From Collinsella aerofaciens (GTDB lineage Bacteria; Actinomycetota; Coriobacteriia; Coriobacteriales; Coriobacteriaceae), in NCBI RefSeq assembly GCF_902364945.1, contig NZ_CABJFS010000005.1, positions 62,001-126,000 on the forward strand: a DNA stretch of 64,000 nt. Reading direction: 5' to 3'. Position numbers and translations under genes: made by a program. Of this stretch, positions 1-10,013 are shown piece after piece. A model generated the notes under the pieces. It was not told where the DNA came from. It ran no database searches and worked only from the letters and a program-made list of their open reading frames with translations. Numbering within the stretch: the stretch's first letter is position 1; each line of letters starts with the position of its first letter.

Positions 1-243
1 GTGGTAGAGCGTGGAGGCTAGGTATTCGAGGATAATGCTGACACCATAGACAATCGCCGCGGCCATGTGGGCCGGGCCTCCGCCGCGCAGGGCAGCGAAT
101 ACGATCAGGAGCACCAGGCCCGCGATACCCAGCAGGCAGCCGACACCATGGGTGACGGAGTTCATGATCTCCTCGCCCACCGTGTAGTGTGGAACGGCCG
201 CGGTCTTGGGTCGCGGCTTAGAACTGTCGCTCGAATCGGACAT
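1..243 (-). CDS. Hemolysin III / PAQR-family (TrhA-like) membrane protein, 5' part only
   Basis: The gene runs off the left edge, so only the first 81 residues are visible, starting at the ATG at 243-241. After a short polar N-terminus comes the family's opening motif EEIMNSVTHG, with the Ser-x3-His pair typical of PAQR/HlyIII proteins, then a hydrophobic helix (GCLLGIAGLVLLIVFAAL) and a second segment ending in YLASTLYH, also characteristic of the family. Bacterial members are seven-helix inner-membrane proteins linked to membrane energetics or fluidity; the name hemolysin is historical. It is divergent from the hydrolase gene at 430. Family assignment is firm from the N-terminus; the rest of the protein cannot be judged. 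Confidence 0.85.
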   Translation of the reverse strand, partial: MSDSSDSSKPRPKTAAVPHYTVGEEIMNSVTHGVGCLLGIAGLVLLIVFAALRGGGPAHMAAAIVYGVSIILEYLASTLYH

Positions 244-351
244 GCCGGTTACATCCTCCAACGTAAAGAGTTCTCAACACTATATCAAAGCGTCTAGGTA
301 CGTGCGAAATTTGCACCATACGTGACCCTTTGTTTACCCATTCTTTGTCTG

Positions 352-380
352 TTGACGCATCAACGGCGAACGTCCATAAT
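352..380 (+). promoter_or_regulatory. Promoter of the alpha/beta hydrolase gene
   Basis: A -35 hexamer TTGACG (352-357) and a -10 hexamer CATAAT (375-380) are separated by exactly 17 bases and lie about 50 bases upstream of the ATG at 430. A small palindrome, ATGTT-N8-AACAT, lies between promoter and gene and could be an operator. Prediction by eye only. Confidence 0.55.
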
Positions 381-429
381 GCGCTTGCATTAAATGTTGA
401 TGTATTAACATCTTATAGGAAAGCTTCTT

Positions 430-1395
430 ATGTCTCAAAACGCACGTTCCCATCGAAAGCTCAAGATAGCCGGCATCGTTGCACTGGTGGCTGTCGTTGC
501 GCTGCTCGGATTTGCCGGCAACTTTCTGTTTGACTTCGCGCTGAATCCCCGCGCGCCATACACCATGAAGATGATGCAGGATAGCAAGAACGACAAAGAA
601 GGTGAGCAGCCGGATGCCGAGGATACCGAGGCGCGGGCATGGTTTAAAGAGATCCGCAAGAGCAGCAGCCTCACCGCAGATGACGGAACCGAGCTCGCCG
701 CTTGGTATTTTGCCGCCTCGGAGAGCACGCACGACTACGCCGTCTGCCTGCATGGATATACCAACGAGCCCATCGGTATGGCCCGATACGTCAAGCGATT
801 CCACGACCGCGGCATGAACGTACTCGCACCCGCCGCCCGCGCCCACGAGCGCTCCGGCGGCGACTATATCGGCATGGGCTGGCCCGAGCGCCTCGACATC
901 GTCGCATGGATCGAGCGAATCGTTCAGGCTGACCCCGAGGCGCGCATCCTGGTCTTTGGCGAGTCGATGGGTGCAGCAACCGCCATGAACGTCGCGGGGG
1001 AATCTCTGCCCGCAAACGTGAAATGCATTATCGAGGACTGCGGTTATACGAGTGTTTGGGACGAGTTTTCTCTGCAGCTCAAGGACGTGTTCGGCCTGCC
1101 CAGCTTTCCTTTGCTCGATGTAGCAAACTTGGTGTGCAACGTGCGCGCGGGCTACGACTTTCATAAGGCGAGCAGTGTGGAGCAACTCAAACACGCGACG
1201 GTTCCCATGCTGTTTATCCACGGCGACCAGGACACCTTTGTGCCGTACAGTATGCTCGACCAAAACTACGAGGCGTGCGCCAGCAAGGTTAAACAGAAGC
1301 TCACTATCCACGGCGCCACCCACGCCAAGAGCGCGCAAGTTGACCCCGAGCTCTACTGGAATACGGTCGACGACTTCCTCGATAGGAATTTTTAG
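430..1395 (+). CDS. Membrane-anchored alpha/beta hydrolase
   Basis: 321 residues with an N-terminal membrane anchor (about residues 11-32) followed by an extracytoplasmic alpha/beta-hydrolase domain. Catalytic features are visible: the oxyanion-region HGYTN, the nucleophile elbow GESMG (Gly-x-Ser-x-Gly), the acid-loop HGDQDTFVP, and a late HGATHAKS supplying the histidine. This resembles the BAAT/S9-like 'alpha/beta hydrolase' group common in Firmicutes and Coriobacteria, often of unknown substrate. The ATG at 430 is preceded by AGGAAAG. A single-gene unit with its own promoter and a terminator downstream. Family is clear; substrate is not. Confidence 0.88.
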   Translation: MSQNARSHRKLKIAGIVALVAVVALLGFAGNFLFDFALNPRAPYTMKMMQDSKNDKEGEQPDAEDTEARAWFKEIRKSSSLTADDGTELAAWYFAASESTHDYAVCLHGYTNEPIGMARYVKRFHDRGMNVLAPAARAHERSGGDYIGMGWPERLDIVAWIERIVQADPEARILVFGESMGAATAMNVAGESLPANVKCIIEDCGYTSVWDEFSLQLKDVFGLPSFPLLDVANLVCNVRAGYDFHKASSVEQLKHATVPMLFIHGDQDTFVPYSMLDQNYEACASKVKQKLTIHGATHAKSAQVDPELYWNTVDDFLDRNF

Positions 1396-1436
1396 GGAAA
1401 AAGCGGCGTCTGGGGATTTATCTAACCCCCTATTTT

Positions 1437-1560
1437 CGGAAGTATGCGGCAAAATCTGGAACTGCCGACCAGACCGCAGTTTTACCAACAATTTATCAGG
1501 GGTTTTGTTGCCAAAAAATGTCGTGTGCTCGGCGGTCTCGAAATTTGCCGCATACTTCCG
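1437..1560. repeat. Inverted repeat, 17-bp perfect arms
   Basis: CGGAAGTATGCGGCAAA at 1437-1453 is repeated in reverse complement at 1544-1560, enclosing 90 bases. It sits between the hydrolase gene and its terminator. The phrase GCGGCAAAATC just inside the left arm recurs in the tandem palindromes near 37 kb, so this may belong to a wider family of dispersed elements. Confidence 0.75.
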
Positions 1561-1564
1561 GAAA

Positions 1565-1599
1565 GCCGCCCGCAAGCGCTGTGCTCACGGGCGGCTTTT
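1565..1599 (+). terminator. Rho-independent terminator
   Basis: GCCGCCCG (1565-1572) pairs with CGGGCGGC (1588-1595) and is followed by TTTT. It lies between the convergent hydrolase and DUF362 genes. Confidence 0.7.
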
Positions 1600-1646
1600 G
1601 CTAACGTTGCGCTACAAAAGCGCTTGATATGTCCAATAGACAGGTG

Positions 1647-2852
1647 CTACTTGACCTCGATGAGCTCATACTTGCTCGTGCCCAGGCCGATCTTTTCGGC
1701 ATGCGCGATGCACGCGCGCCAGTCGGTGTCGGGATGCGTGATGCAGAAGGGGTCCTTGGCCTGCTCGCCCTCCAGATGCTCGTGGTTATGCTCCATCTTG
1801 GCCGCGCTATCGGTGAGTTCGGTGTTGGACAGCGGCTCGGATGCCATGACGGCATCGGCGCAGGCCTGATCGATAGCGACCGAGTCGAAGCTCGCGAACA
1901 TGCCGATATCGTTAACGATAGGCGTGTCGTTTTCGGGGTGGCAGTCGCAGTTGGGACTGATGTCCATGGCGAGCGAGATGTGGAAGCTCGGACGGTCCTG
2001 AACAATGGCCTTCGTGTACTCAGCGATCTTGTAGTTGAGTACGTCGGCCGCGGCATCATAGTCGGGCTTGATGCAGTCCTGGTTGCACGCCGCAATGCAG
2101 CGTCCGCAGCCCACACAGCGATCGTGGTCGATGGCGGCCACGTGCACCGTGCGGGCGTTGCCGTTGGCAAGCTCGCGCTCGCGGGTATCGTCAAACGAGA
2201 TGGCGTTGTGCGCACAGATCTTTTCGCAGGCACGGCAGCCAACGCAGTGCTCAGTCGCGACGTTCGGCTTGCCGGCGGCATGCTGCTCCATCTTGCCGGC
2301 ACGGCTGCCGCCTCCCATGCCCAGGTTCTTCATGGCGCCGCCAAAACCGGCCTGCTCATGGCCCTTAAAGTGGGTGAGGCTGATCACGATATCGGCATCC
2401 ATGAGCGCCTGACCGATCTTTGCCTCGCGCACATACTCACCGCCCTCGACCGGGACGAGCGCCTCGTCGGTACCCTTGAGGCCGTCGGCGATGATGATCT
2501 GGCAGCCTGTGGCGTACGGGGTAAAGCCGTTCTGGTAGGCGGTGTCGATGTGCTCGAGCGCGTTTTTGCGGCTGCCCACATAGAGCGTGTTGCAGTCGGT
2601 GAGGAAGGGCTTGCCGCCCAGCTCCTTCACCACGTCCGCGACGGCGCGGGCGTAGTTGGGGCGCAAAAAGCTCAGGTTGCCCAGCTCGCCAAAGTGGATC
2701 TTGATGGCGACGAACTTATTCTCGAAGTCGATCTGCTCGATACCGGCGCGACGAATGAGGCGCTTGAGCTTGTCGAGCTGGCTCTCGCGAGCATGCGTGC
2801 GCAGGTTGGTGAAGTACACCTTAGCGGGTGCTGCGGGTGCAGTTGCGGTCAT
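1647..2852 (-). CDS. DUF362 domain protein with two [4Fe-4S] clusters
   Basis: 401 residues. The N-terminal two thirds match the DUF362 family (IKIHFGELGNLSFLRPNYAR, later THFKGHEQAGFGGAMKNLGMG). In the middle are two ferredoxin-type motifs, CVGCRACEKICAHNA and CVGCGRCIAACNQDC, enough for two [4Fe-4S] clusters. The C-terminus carries a His-rich stretch (EHNHEHLEG) of unknown use. Proteins of this type are soluble, probably electron-carrying, and common in anaerobes, but no reaction is established. It stands alone, convergent with the hydrolase gene and followed upstream by a GGGGACAG repeat cluster. Start chosen at the ATG after a purine-rich AGGGGATATA. Confidence 0.85.
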   Translation of the reverse strand: MTATAPAAPAKVYFTNLRTHARESQLDKLKRLIRRAGIEQIDFENKFVAIKIHFGELGNLSFLRPNYARAVADVVKELGGKPFLTDCNTLYVGSRKNALEHIDTAYQNGFTPYATGCQIIIADGLKGTDEALVPVEGGEYVREAKIGQALMDADIVISLTHFKGHEQAGFGGAMKNLGMGGGSRAGKMEQHAAGKPNVATEHCVGCRACEKICAHNAISFDDTRERELANGNARTVHVAAIDHDRCVGCGRCIAACNQDCIKPDYDAAADVLNYKIAEYTKAIVQDRPSFHISLAMDISPNCDCHPENDTPIVNDIGMFASFDSVAIDQACADAVMASEPLSNTELTDSAAKMEHNHEHLEGEQAKDPFCITHPDTDWRACIAHAEKIGLGTSKYELIEVK

Positions 2853-2944
2853 AGTTATATCCCCTCGGTCTATATGGCGTTACAGACATAGAGGATGGTA
2901 CCCGTTGAAGTGGGGTTGAAGTCAAGCGCAACGCCGAGTCGCTA

Positions 2945-3057
2945 GGCACTCATTGGGGACAGACTTAAATGAGTGCTTGCCGCCCGGCCAGCGAGCCGGC
3001 GATCCGGCAAAGACTGTCCCCAACGACTAGTCGTTTAAGAACGTCCCCAATGACTAC
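2945..3057. repeat. GGGGACAG-type palindromic repeat cluster
   Basis: The gap between the DUF362 gene and the FtsX permease contains CTCATTGGGGACAG, then GACTGTCCCC and ACGTCCCC in reverse orientation, each beside a copy of (A)CT(C)ATT or GACTA(C/G). The same motif set occurs at 6540, 52882, 54248, 57671, 58358, 61536 and 63571, always between genes. It resembles REP-type palindromes. Confidence 0.7.
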
Positions 3058-5720
3058 TCCTGCACCTTGAGGGCTTCGGCCAGACCGACGCGCTTGATAG
3101 AGCGCGTGTGTAGCAGCGCCACGACCAGGTAGGTCGCAAAGCCAATGCCGACGCATGCAGCCATGGACCAAGCGGGCACGTAGATCTCGATATTGCCGTT
3201 GTAGGCGAGCAGCATCGAGCGGAAGATGGCCGTGAGCGAGCCAATAATGACCGGCAGGCTCAGCACGAGCGACGCCGCCACGCACGGCGTGATCGAGCGG
3301 ATGTACAGATGCGAGATCTCGCTATCTCGATAGCCAAAGACTTTCATATAGCTAATCGAACGGGCGCTGTGGTCGATCACCGCCTTGGTCAGCAGGTACA
3401 TAAACAGCAGGAAGATAAACACCGCGAGCCCGACCATCATGCCGATCATTTTGCTCATCATGCCGATGAACTGGTCGCCCACGGCGCGCATGTCGTCGGG
3501 CGTGGTGTCGCCGGCAAAGTAGCGCGCGTCGAGGTCGAGCTTCTCGTCGCTCACATAGCCGTTAAAGTAGGCGGCATCGTTGTCGAACAGCTCGTTAAAG
3601 TCATCGATACTCATATAGATATTCATGTCCGACTTGGAGCCCCAGGCACAGTCCTTGCCCGCGTACTTAAGAGAATAATCCCGAGCCTCGTACTTGTCGC
3701 GAAGCTCGACCTTCTGGCCCTCGCTCCAGCCAAACTTATCGAGCAGACCGCCGCCAAAGACGACGCGCCCGTCGCCGACGTTGAGGTCTTTCCAATAGCG
3801 CGAATGAGATGAAATGCCGTAGACGGAAATCGTCTCCTCGCCATTACCATCGCCGCGGTCGTATTGCAGCTGGTAAACGGCATATTTCTCGGCCTGCGCG
3901 ATTGCGCCCGCGCCGTTGTCGGTCGTATTGACCGGGTGGATATCGTCGTTGTCAGTGTCGATCTTAGAGGCCTTGTCGATCAGATCGATGGCCTCATCGC
4001 GGTTGCAGCCGAGGGCGTCGGCAAGATCGTCAAGGCGCGCGTAGAGCTCATCCTTCTTGTCCTGGACCTTGGCAAGCGCATCCTGCGCTGCGGTCAGGCT
4101 CTCGGCAGACGGAGATGCGGTCGCGGCATCGGCTGCCGTCTGCGCCGCATCGGCCGCGCCGTCAAGCTCGTCATCGGCATCCTGGGCGGCAGAAAGCAGC
4201 GCGCCGTCAACCGACTGCAAGCGCTCGAGTGCCGACCACTGCTCGCGCTCCTCGGCAGTACCCTCAAGCTCTAGCGGAGCCTTGAGTGTGTACTGATGCT
4301 CGGCGACCAGGCTCGTCTCGAGGTTGTCCGCATAGTGCGTCATCGTGGGCAGGATCGCCAGACCAAAGAGCAAAAGCAGCGACCCAAACGCGATGCCCAC
4401 GAAGAGCGTGGCGAAGTTGCCCAGGTTGCGCAGGAAGACGCGCAGGCGGAAGCGCGAGACAAAGCCCATGCGCTCCGGCAGCTGCAGGCCGCGCTTGGTG
4501 CCCGATTTGCCGCTCGCCTCGTGACGAAGGAACCGCAACGGCGTCTTGCCCATCTTGCGAAGCAGGCCCACCAGCGTGATGAGGATGAGCGCGGCGGCGG
4601 GAACCACGGCGCACTTCACAAAGATCTCCCAGCTCCAGTACACCTGGAAGGGCGGCAGGCTGTACGAGCCGTAGTAGAGACCGCGCATGGGCTCGGTAAA
4701 GAACGCAACGCCGAGAGCGGTGCCCAGTAGCGCCGCGGCCACGCCTACGATGGCGGGAAGCGCTAGGTAGTGCAGCACGATTTCGCGACGGCGATAGCCG
4801 CTGGCGAGCAGCGTGCCGATGATGGCGCTCTCCTCCTCGATGGTGGCGTCGGTGAGCACCACAAAGACAAACGCCATGATCACGATGATGATGTCGAGCA
4901 ACGTCATCCACATCATGGAGTCGCCGTCGACGTCGTCGCGCGCATAGCCAATGCCCTGATTGGAATCGGCATCGATCAGATCGTCCACGCGCGCATCGGC
5001 ATCGGCCAGCGCCCCGACCATATCCTGCTCCGTATCGATGCGATCCGCGGTGGGGAGGTCGCGGTCGTTAAAGGTAAAGGAGTACGTATAGGCGGGTGCG
5101 CCGCCGGCATCCTCGAGCGCAACAAAACCGGCGTCGGTGACCTCGGCTACGCCATACGTGATGGTGTTCACCGTAAAGTCCGAATTGTCGAGGAACAACG
5201 CCTGGCTATCGGGCTGCGTCATGATCCCGCAGATGGTATAGGTGCGCCCCTCGAGCTCGACCTTATCGCCGATGGCGAGGTCGTTATTGGTGGCAAAGAC
5301 GCGGTCGATGGCCACCTCGTCGTCCGCCTTGGGTTCCTTGCCCTCACAGTAGGACGCAATGTCCACCTTAGCGCGGTGCGCATAGGTGCGCAGGGTCCGC
5401 TTGGTGCCGTCGTCGCCAGCCGCCTTTTTGATGATGGCGTCGATAGAGAAGTTCTTGTAGAACGTAACGCCGCCGACGTCCTCAGCCGCGTCTTCGGCAG
5501 CCTTGAGCTGGTCTTTGGTGGCCTCGAAGGAGGTAGTCACGCGGCCGTCCTCGATCGTGTATGCATCGCGCATGTCGTCAATGAGGCAGCCGATGGAATG
5601 CGCCGCGAGCAAAAAGCCCGACGTGAGAGCGATGCTTCCGCACATAAGCAAAAAGATGCCCAGGTACTTGCCGATATTGCGGCGCAGCTCGCGCGGGAGA
5701 CGTTTTGCGAGAGGTGTCAT
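3054..5720 (-). CDS. ABC transporter permease with two FtsX domains
   Basis: Large export-type permease of 888 residues from the ATG at 5720; a TTG 15 bases further up would overlap the ATPase gene but the ATG start (MTPLAKRLPRE) is the more natural one. One helix at the N-terminus, a large outside domain, a first FtsX membrane block (about residues 270-410), a second outside domain, then a final FtsX block (about 770-880). The second outside domain opens with an Ala/Glu/Asp-rich coiled coil (about residues 480-600). It works with the ATPase encoded immediately upstream. MacB-like and lipoprotein-release systems have this general form; substrate unknown. Confidence 0.88.
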   Translation of the reverse strand: MTPLAKRLPRELRRNIGKYLGIFLLMCGSIALTSGFLLAAHSIGCLIDDMRDAYTIEDGRVTTSFEATKDQLKAAEDAAEDVGGVTFYKNFSIDAIIKKAAGDDGTKRTLRTYAHRAKVDIASYCEGKEPKADDEVAIDRVFATNNDLAIGDKVELEGRTYTICGIMTQPDSQALFLDNSDFTVNTITYGVAEVTDAGFVALEDAGGAPAYTYSFTFNDRDLPTADRIDTEQDMVGALADADARVDDLIDADSNQGIGYARDDVDGDSMMWMTLLDIIIVIMAFVFVVLTDATIEEESAIIGTLLASGYRRREIVLHYLALPAIVGVAAALLGTALGVAFFTEPMRGLYYGSYSLPPFQVYWSWEIFVKCAVVPAAALILITLVGLLRKMGKTPLRFLRHEASGKSGTKRGLQLPERMGFVSRFRLRVFLRNLGNFATLFVGIAFGSLLLLFGLAILPTMTHYADNLETSLVAEHQYTLKAPLELEGTAEEREQWSALERLQSVDGALLSAAQDADDELDGAADAAQTAADAATASPSAESLTAAQDALAKVQDKKDELYARLDDLADALGCNRDEAIDLIDKASKIDTDNDDIHPVNTTDNGAGAIAQAEKYAVYQLQYDRGDGNGEETISVYGISSHSRYWKDLNVGDGRVVFGGGLLDKFGWSEGQKVELRDKYEARDYSLKYAGKDCAWGSKSDMNIYMSIDDFNELFDNDAAYFNGYVSDEKLDLDARYFAGDTTPDDMRAVGDQFIGMMSKMIGMMVGLAVFIFLLFMYLLTKAVIDHSARSISYMKVFGYRDSEISHLYIRSITPCVAASLVLSLPVIIGSLTAIFRSMLLAYNGNIEIYVPAWSMAACVGIGFATYLVVALLHTRSIKRVGLAEALKVQE

Positions 5721-5728
5721 GGCGCCGC

Positions 5729-6442
<714 letters not shown>

Positions 6443-6539
6443 GCTATCCCCCGTTGTTAGCCTTCTGCTACTTTTCTAGGCTAATAGTAAACCCGGGCGA
6501 ACTATTTTTAAGCGACGTGCGCGAACTATTTTCCAACCT

Positions 6540-6602
6540 ACTCATTGGGACAGTCCCTGCCAGCCCTGCCGGCGAATCGGCAAAGACTGTCCCCAATGAC
6601 TA
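6540..6602. repeat. GGGACAG-type palindrome
   Basis: CTCATTGGGACAGTCCCTG at about 6541-6559 and GCAAAGACTGTCCCCAATGA at about 6578-6597 form an inverted pair between the two ABC systems. Same family as at 2945. Confidence 0.65.
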
Positions 6603-6607
6603 GGTGG

Positions 6608-7813
6608 CTAGGCGTGGGATTTGTTGTGCGCGAGGGCTAGGCCTACGGCGGCGATGGCCGCGGCAAAGAGCACCGTGACGCCCAGATCGCAGGCGATGTC
6701 GCCCAGCACGGTGGACGTCAGGTCCGCGGCGAGCGCCTTGCCGATCGCGTCGTTCACCCAATACGTCGGCACAAAGTGCGCCACCGTCTGCACGGCCGAG
6801 CCCATGAGCGACAGTGGCATCCAGGCGCCGCCCAAAAACGTCATGAGCATGCCGAGCAGGTTGCCCACACCGTTGAGCAGCTCCTCGCGCGCGCCCAGGC
6901 TCGACAGCGTAAAGCCAACGGCCAGCGGCGTGCACGCCAGGGCAAACGTTGCCGCCAGCGCCAGGCACACGCGACCCACGCCGACCTCGGCAACCGCGCT
7001 GGCAAAGCCCACGACGCCCATCATGCTCGACACGAGCCAGATGCAGACGGCGAGCACGGCGGCGGCCGCGAACACAGCGAGCGAACGCTGGCGCTCAGAG
7101 ACCGGGCTGGCATCCATGCGGCGCACGCGCTCGGGCTCGTTCATGCCCGAAAACACCAGTCCCACCGACACGATGACCGACGAGATGATCGCGTACGCGC
7201 CAAAGTTGAAGTACGACTCGAGCGTGGTAGCAGCAGTCGAGTCGACCTTGACCTGCTCGATCTGGACCTCCGCGCGCTTTGCGGCCGCGTGCTCGGCGGC
7301 CCTTGCGACGTCACCGTTGGAGGCAGCGGGTTCAAGCGCCGCCGCAGCGCCCGCGAGCGAGATCCAGCGCGAGGCCTCGGCGGACGAAAGCGCCGCCGCC
7401 ATGGTGCCGGAACCATAGGTCACGTCGAGCTTGGGCAGGGCCTCCCCCGCACGGGCGGCTGCAACAAGATCGTCCTCAAACCCCTCCGGGATAAAGAACA
7501 CGCAATCGGCACTGCCCTTGGCGCTGTTGCTCTTGGAGAGCGCGTCGGCAAGGTCGTATGTGTCGTCGCCGACGCCCGTGACCAGGTCAAAGCGTGAGCC
7601 CAGGTGCTTGGTAAGCGCCCGCGAAAGGTCGCTATTGTCGCGGTCGACCACGATCACGTTGGTGTCGTAGGGCTTGTACTCGGTAAGCTGCGACGAGTTC
7701 CAGCTCACCGAAGCCGCGATGAATACGCCCATGAGCGAGATGAACACCGTATAGATGAGCAGGTAGAACGGGTGCGCCAGCGCCATGCGAAGCGCGGTCT
7801 TAAAGGTGCTCAT
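6608..7813 (-). CDS. ABC-2 type permease (second of two)
   Basis: 401 residues. One N-terminal helix (about 16-38), a long outside region, then a block of five or six helices at the C-terminus, the architecture of ABC-2/YhgE-like export permeases. The ATG at 7813 is preceded by GGAAGGAG at good spacing; the reading frame could extend to a TTG 15 bases upstream but this is unlikely. The gene overlaps the end of the preceding permease gene by 14 bases. With that permease and the ATPase at 8997 it makes a three-gene exporter, divergent from a two-component system that probably controls it. Confidence 0.87.
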   Translation of the reverse strand: MSTFKTALRMALAHPFYLLIYTVFISLMGVFIAASVSWNSSQLTEYKPYDTNVIVVDRDNSDLSRALTKHLGSRFDLVTGVGDDTYDLADALSKSNSAKGSADCVFFIPEGFEDDLVAAARAGEALPKLDVTYGSGTMAAALSSAEASRWISLAGAAAALEPAASNGDVARAAEHAAAKRAEVQIEQVKVDSTAATTLESYFNFGAYAIISSVIVSVGLVFSGMNEPERVRRMDASPVSERQRSLAVFAAAAVLAVCIWLVSSMMGVVGFASAVAEVGVGRVCLALAATFALACTPLAVGFTLSSLGAREELLNGVGNLLGMLMTFLGGAWMPLSLMGSAVQTVAHFVPTYWVNDAIGKALAADLTSTVLGDIACDLGVTVLFAAAIAAVGLALAHNKSHA

Positions 7814-8987
7814 AGCGGCTCCTTCCAAAGATCAGCGTAGCGGCGGCGACAAACACCAGGGCCATCAGGACGAGCGCGCCGGCGCGAACAGCGAAGGGCC
7901 CCAGGTCCTCAAAGAAATACAGGCGATTGAACATGTCGCAGATGAGCTTGACGGGGTTGAGCCAGCACTCGACCGGACAAGCGCGGGCGACGTCGTCGGC
8001 AAGCGCCATCGCCGGCTCGCCGTAGAGGCCGGCGAACAGGGCGCACGTGGTGGCAAAGCCCGTGAGGATGCCCGACTTGGATGCCTTGCCGCCCTTAACG
8101 GGAAGCGTGCCCACAAAAAGCCCCAGGCCCGTGGCGGCAAGCGCGGATGCAGCCCCGCCCAGCAGGCACAACCCCTCGCGCCCGCCAAAGTCGACGCCCA
8201 CGACCAGGCGCACGTAGCCGATCGCAACCGCCATCGATGCAAAGGAAACCAGCCACGAGCCGACAAAAATGCCGGCCAGCGACGCCGTCTTGGAAAGACC
8301 GCCCACGCAGCGGCGCGCGCCAAGGCCCGACAGATTAGGCTGCAAATCGACGACGCTCAAGGCGGCAAACTCGGCAGACATCATCGCGACCAGGCCAAAA
8401 AGCGCGTAATAGTAGATGACCGTGCCATCGGGCGTGGCACGAGTCAGGCTCATGCGGCGGGTTCCGCCCTCGAGCGACAGGGCGTGCGCAACCGCCGCCG
8501 GATCGGCGAGCGCCGCCGGGTTGTCCTGGGCAATCTGGCGCATGAGCTCGACATTTTGCGTATACGAGCTTGCCACCGTTTCAAGGATGCTGCGGTCGGT
8601 GAGCACCGACGAGGCGCGCGAGCTGTCGTAACTCGACAGCAGCGTGAGCCTGGGCGTGCCCGCGGCATCAACCGTATAGATGCCCGCGACCTCGCCGGAC
8701 TTGAGCGCACGGTTCGCGGCGTCCACATCCTCGCACTCGTGGATCTCGAGCAGCTGATCGTTGTCTTCCTTGGCAAGCGACGTCGCCACGCCCTTAAAGG
8801 TCGAAGCGTCCCAAGCCTCGTCCGCCACGACGGCAACCGGCACCGGGTCGATCTTGCCGTCGGAGCTGAGGTTAGCAAACATAAACATGAACATCGTGGA
8901 AAGTGCGACGGGAAAGAGAGCACCCCAGACCCACGTGCTCGGCCGGCGCAGCAGCGTCTTGACCGTAGTGATGATGGTGTTGAACAT
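7800..8987 (-). CDS. ABC-2 type permease (first of two)
   Basis: 395 residues, with one N-terminal helix (about 18-38), a large extracytoplasmic part and a C-terminal membrane block ending in FGRSRYEHL. The N-terminus, MFNTIITTVKTLLRRPSTWVWG, is the usual start of ABC-2 export permeases in drug or peptide efflux systems. It follows the ATPase gene by 9 bases and overlaps the second permease, so the three are translated as one unit. The two permeases are distant paralogues and probably form a heterodimer. Substrate unknown. Confidence 0.88.
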   Translation of the reverse strand: MFNTIITTVKTLLRRPSTWVWGALFPVALSTMFMFMFANLSSDGKIDPVPVAVVADEAWDASTFKGVATSLAKEDNDQLLEIHECEDVDAANRALKSGEVAGIYTVDAAGTPRLTLLSSYDSSRASSVLTDRSILETVASSYTQNVELMRQIAQDNPAALADPAAVAHALSLEGGTRRMSLTRATPDGTVIYYYALFGLVAMMSAEFAALSVVDLQPNLSGLGARRCVGGLSKTASLAGIFVGSWLVSFASMAVAIGYVRLVVGVDFGGREGLCLLGGAASALAATGLGLFVGTLPVKGGKASKSGILTGFATTCALFAGLYGEPAMALADDVARACPVECWLNPVKLICDMFNRLYFFEDLGPFAVRAGALVLMALVFVAAATLIFGRSRYEHL

Positions 8988-8996
8988 GGCTGCCCC

Positions 8997-9935
8997 CTAG
9001 TCGCGCAGCTCGCGGCCGGTGATCTCGAGGAACACGTCGTTGAGGGTCGGCGGTTCGGAATAAATGCGGCCGAGCGCCACGTCATGCGAACGCAGCACAT
9101 CGAGAATGTCCGTCAGGTTATGCGGGCTCGCCTCGCACGAAAACGTGAGCTGGCCCGCCGTCGCCGACAGGTCCAGGACATGCGGCAGGCTCGCGACGGC
9201 ACCGAGCGCCGCGCTCGGCACCTCGCCGACCTCGATCACGATCTTCTCGCCCATCTGAATCATGCGCTTGAGCTCGTCGTTGGTGCCCTGCGCCAGCACG
9301 CGCCCGCCGTCCATGATCATGATGCGGCTGCAGATCTGCTCGACTTCCTCCATGTAATGGCTGGTGTACACCACCGTGGCGCCCTCGTCGCGCAGGCGGC
9401 AGATGCCCTCCAGGATGGCGTTGCGGCTCTGCGGATCGACTGCCACCGTGGGCTCGTCAAAGAAGATGAGCTCGGGCTTGTGCGCGATGCCACAGGCAAT
9501 GTTGAGGCGGCGTGCCAAGCCGCCCGAGAGCTTTCCGGGACGAAACTTGGTAAAGTCGCCCAGGCCGACAAAGTCGATCGCCTCGTCCACCAGCGCGCGG
9601 CGGCGCTTGCGGTCGTTGACGTAGAGGCTGCAGAAATAGTCGATGTTTTCGAGCACGGTGAGCTCGTCGAACACCGCCACCTGCTGTGGCACCACGCCGA
9701 CGCGACGCTTAAGGTCGTAGCGGGTGGGCGTCATGGGCTCGCCGAACAGCTCAATGGTGCCTTTGTCGTAGGCAAGCAGCTGCAAGATACAGTTGATGGA
9801 CGTGGTTTTGCCCGAGCCGTTGGGGCCCAGCAGGCCAAAGATCTCGCCGGGGGCGATGCTCAGGTTAAAGTGGTCGAGCGCAATAAGGTCATCGTAGCGC
9901 TTGACGAGGTTTTCGACATGGACGATGTCTGTCAT
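8997..9935 (-). CDS. ABC exporter ATP-binding protein (DrrA/CcmA type)
   Basis: 312 residues from the ATG at 9935 (MTDIVHVENLVKRYDD), which has AGAAGGG upstream; a longer frame exists but its first 22 residues do not look like protein. Walker A GPNGSGKTT, signature LSGGLARRL, Walker B LIFFDEPTVAVDP and H-loop YTSHYMEEVEQ are present. After about residue 225 there is a C-terminal accessory domain typical of the DrrA group. Energises the two ABC-2 permeases downstream. Confidence 0.92.
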   Translation of the reverse strand: MTDIVHVENLVKRYDDLIALDHFNLSIAPGEIFGLLGPNGSGKTTSINCILQLLAYDKGTIELFGEPMTPTRYDLKRRVGVVPQQVAVFDELTVLENIDYFCSLYVNDRKRRRALVDEAIDFVGLGDFTKFRPGKLSGGLARRLNIACGIAHKPELIFFDEPTVAVDPQSRNAILEGICRLRDEGATVVYTSHYMEEVEQICSRIMIMDGGRVLAQGTNDELKRMIQMGEKIVIEVGEVPSAALGAVASLPHVLDLSATAGQLTFSCEASPHNLTDILDVLRSHDVALGRIYSEPPTLNDVFLEITGRELRD

Positions 9936-10013
9936 GAGGCGGCCCTTCTGTTGGTCGTGGCCCGGTACGATTTCATCATCGCAGGAGCGGGCGGCGCGCA
10001 CCAGTGAGCTTTG

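Noticed and set aside
7785..10007. 740-codon open frame on the plus strand
   Set aside because: Antisense to the ABC-2 exporter genes, which have clear motifs. The translated sequence is Arg/His/Gln-rich and unlike a real protein.
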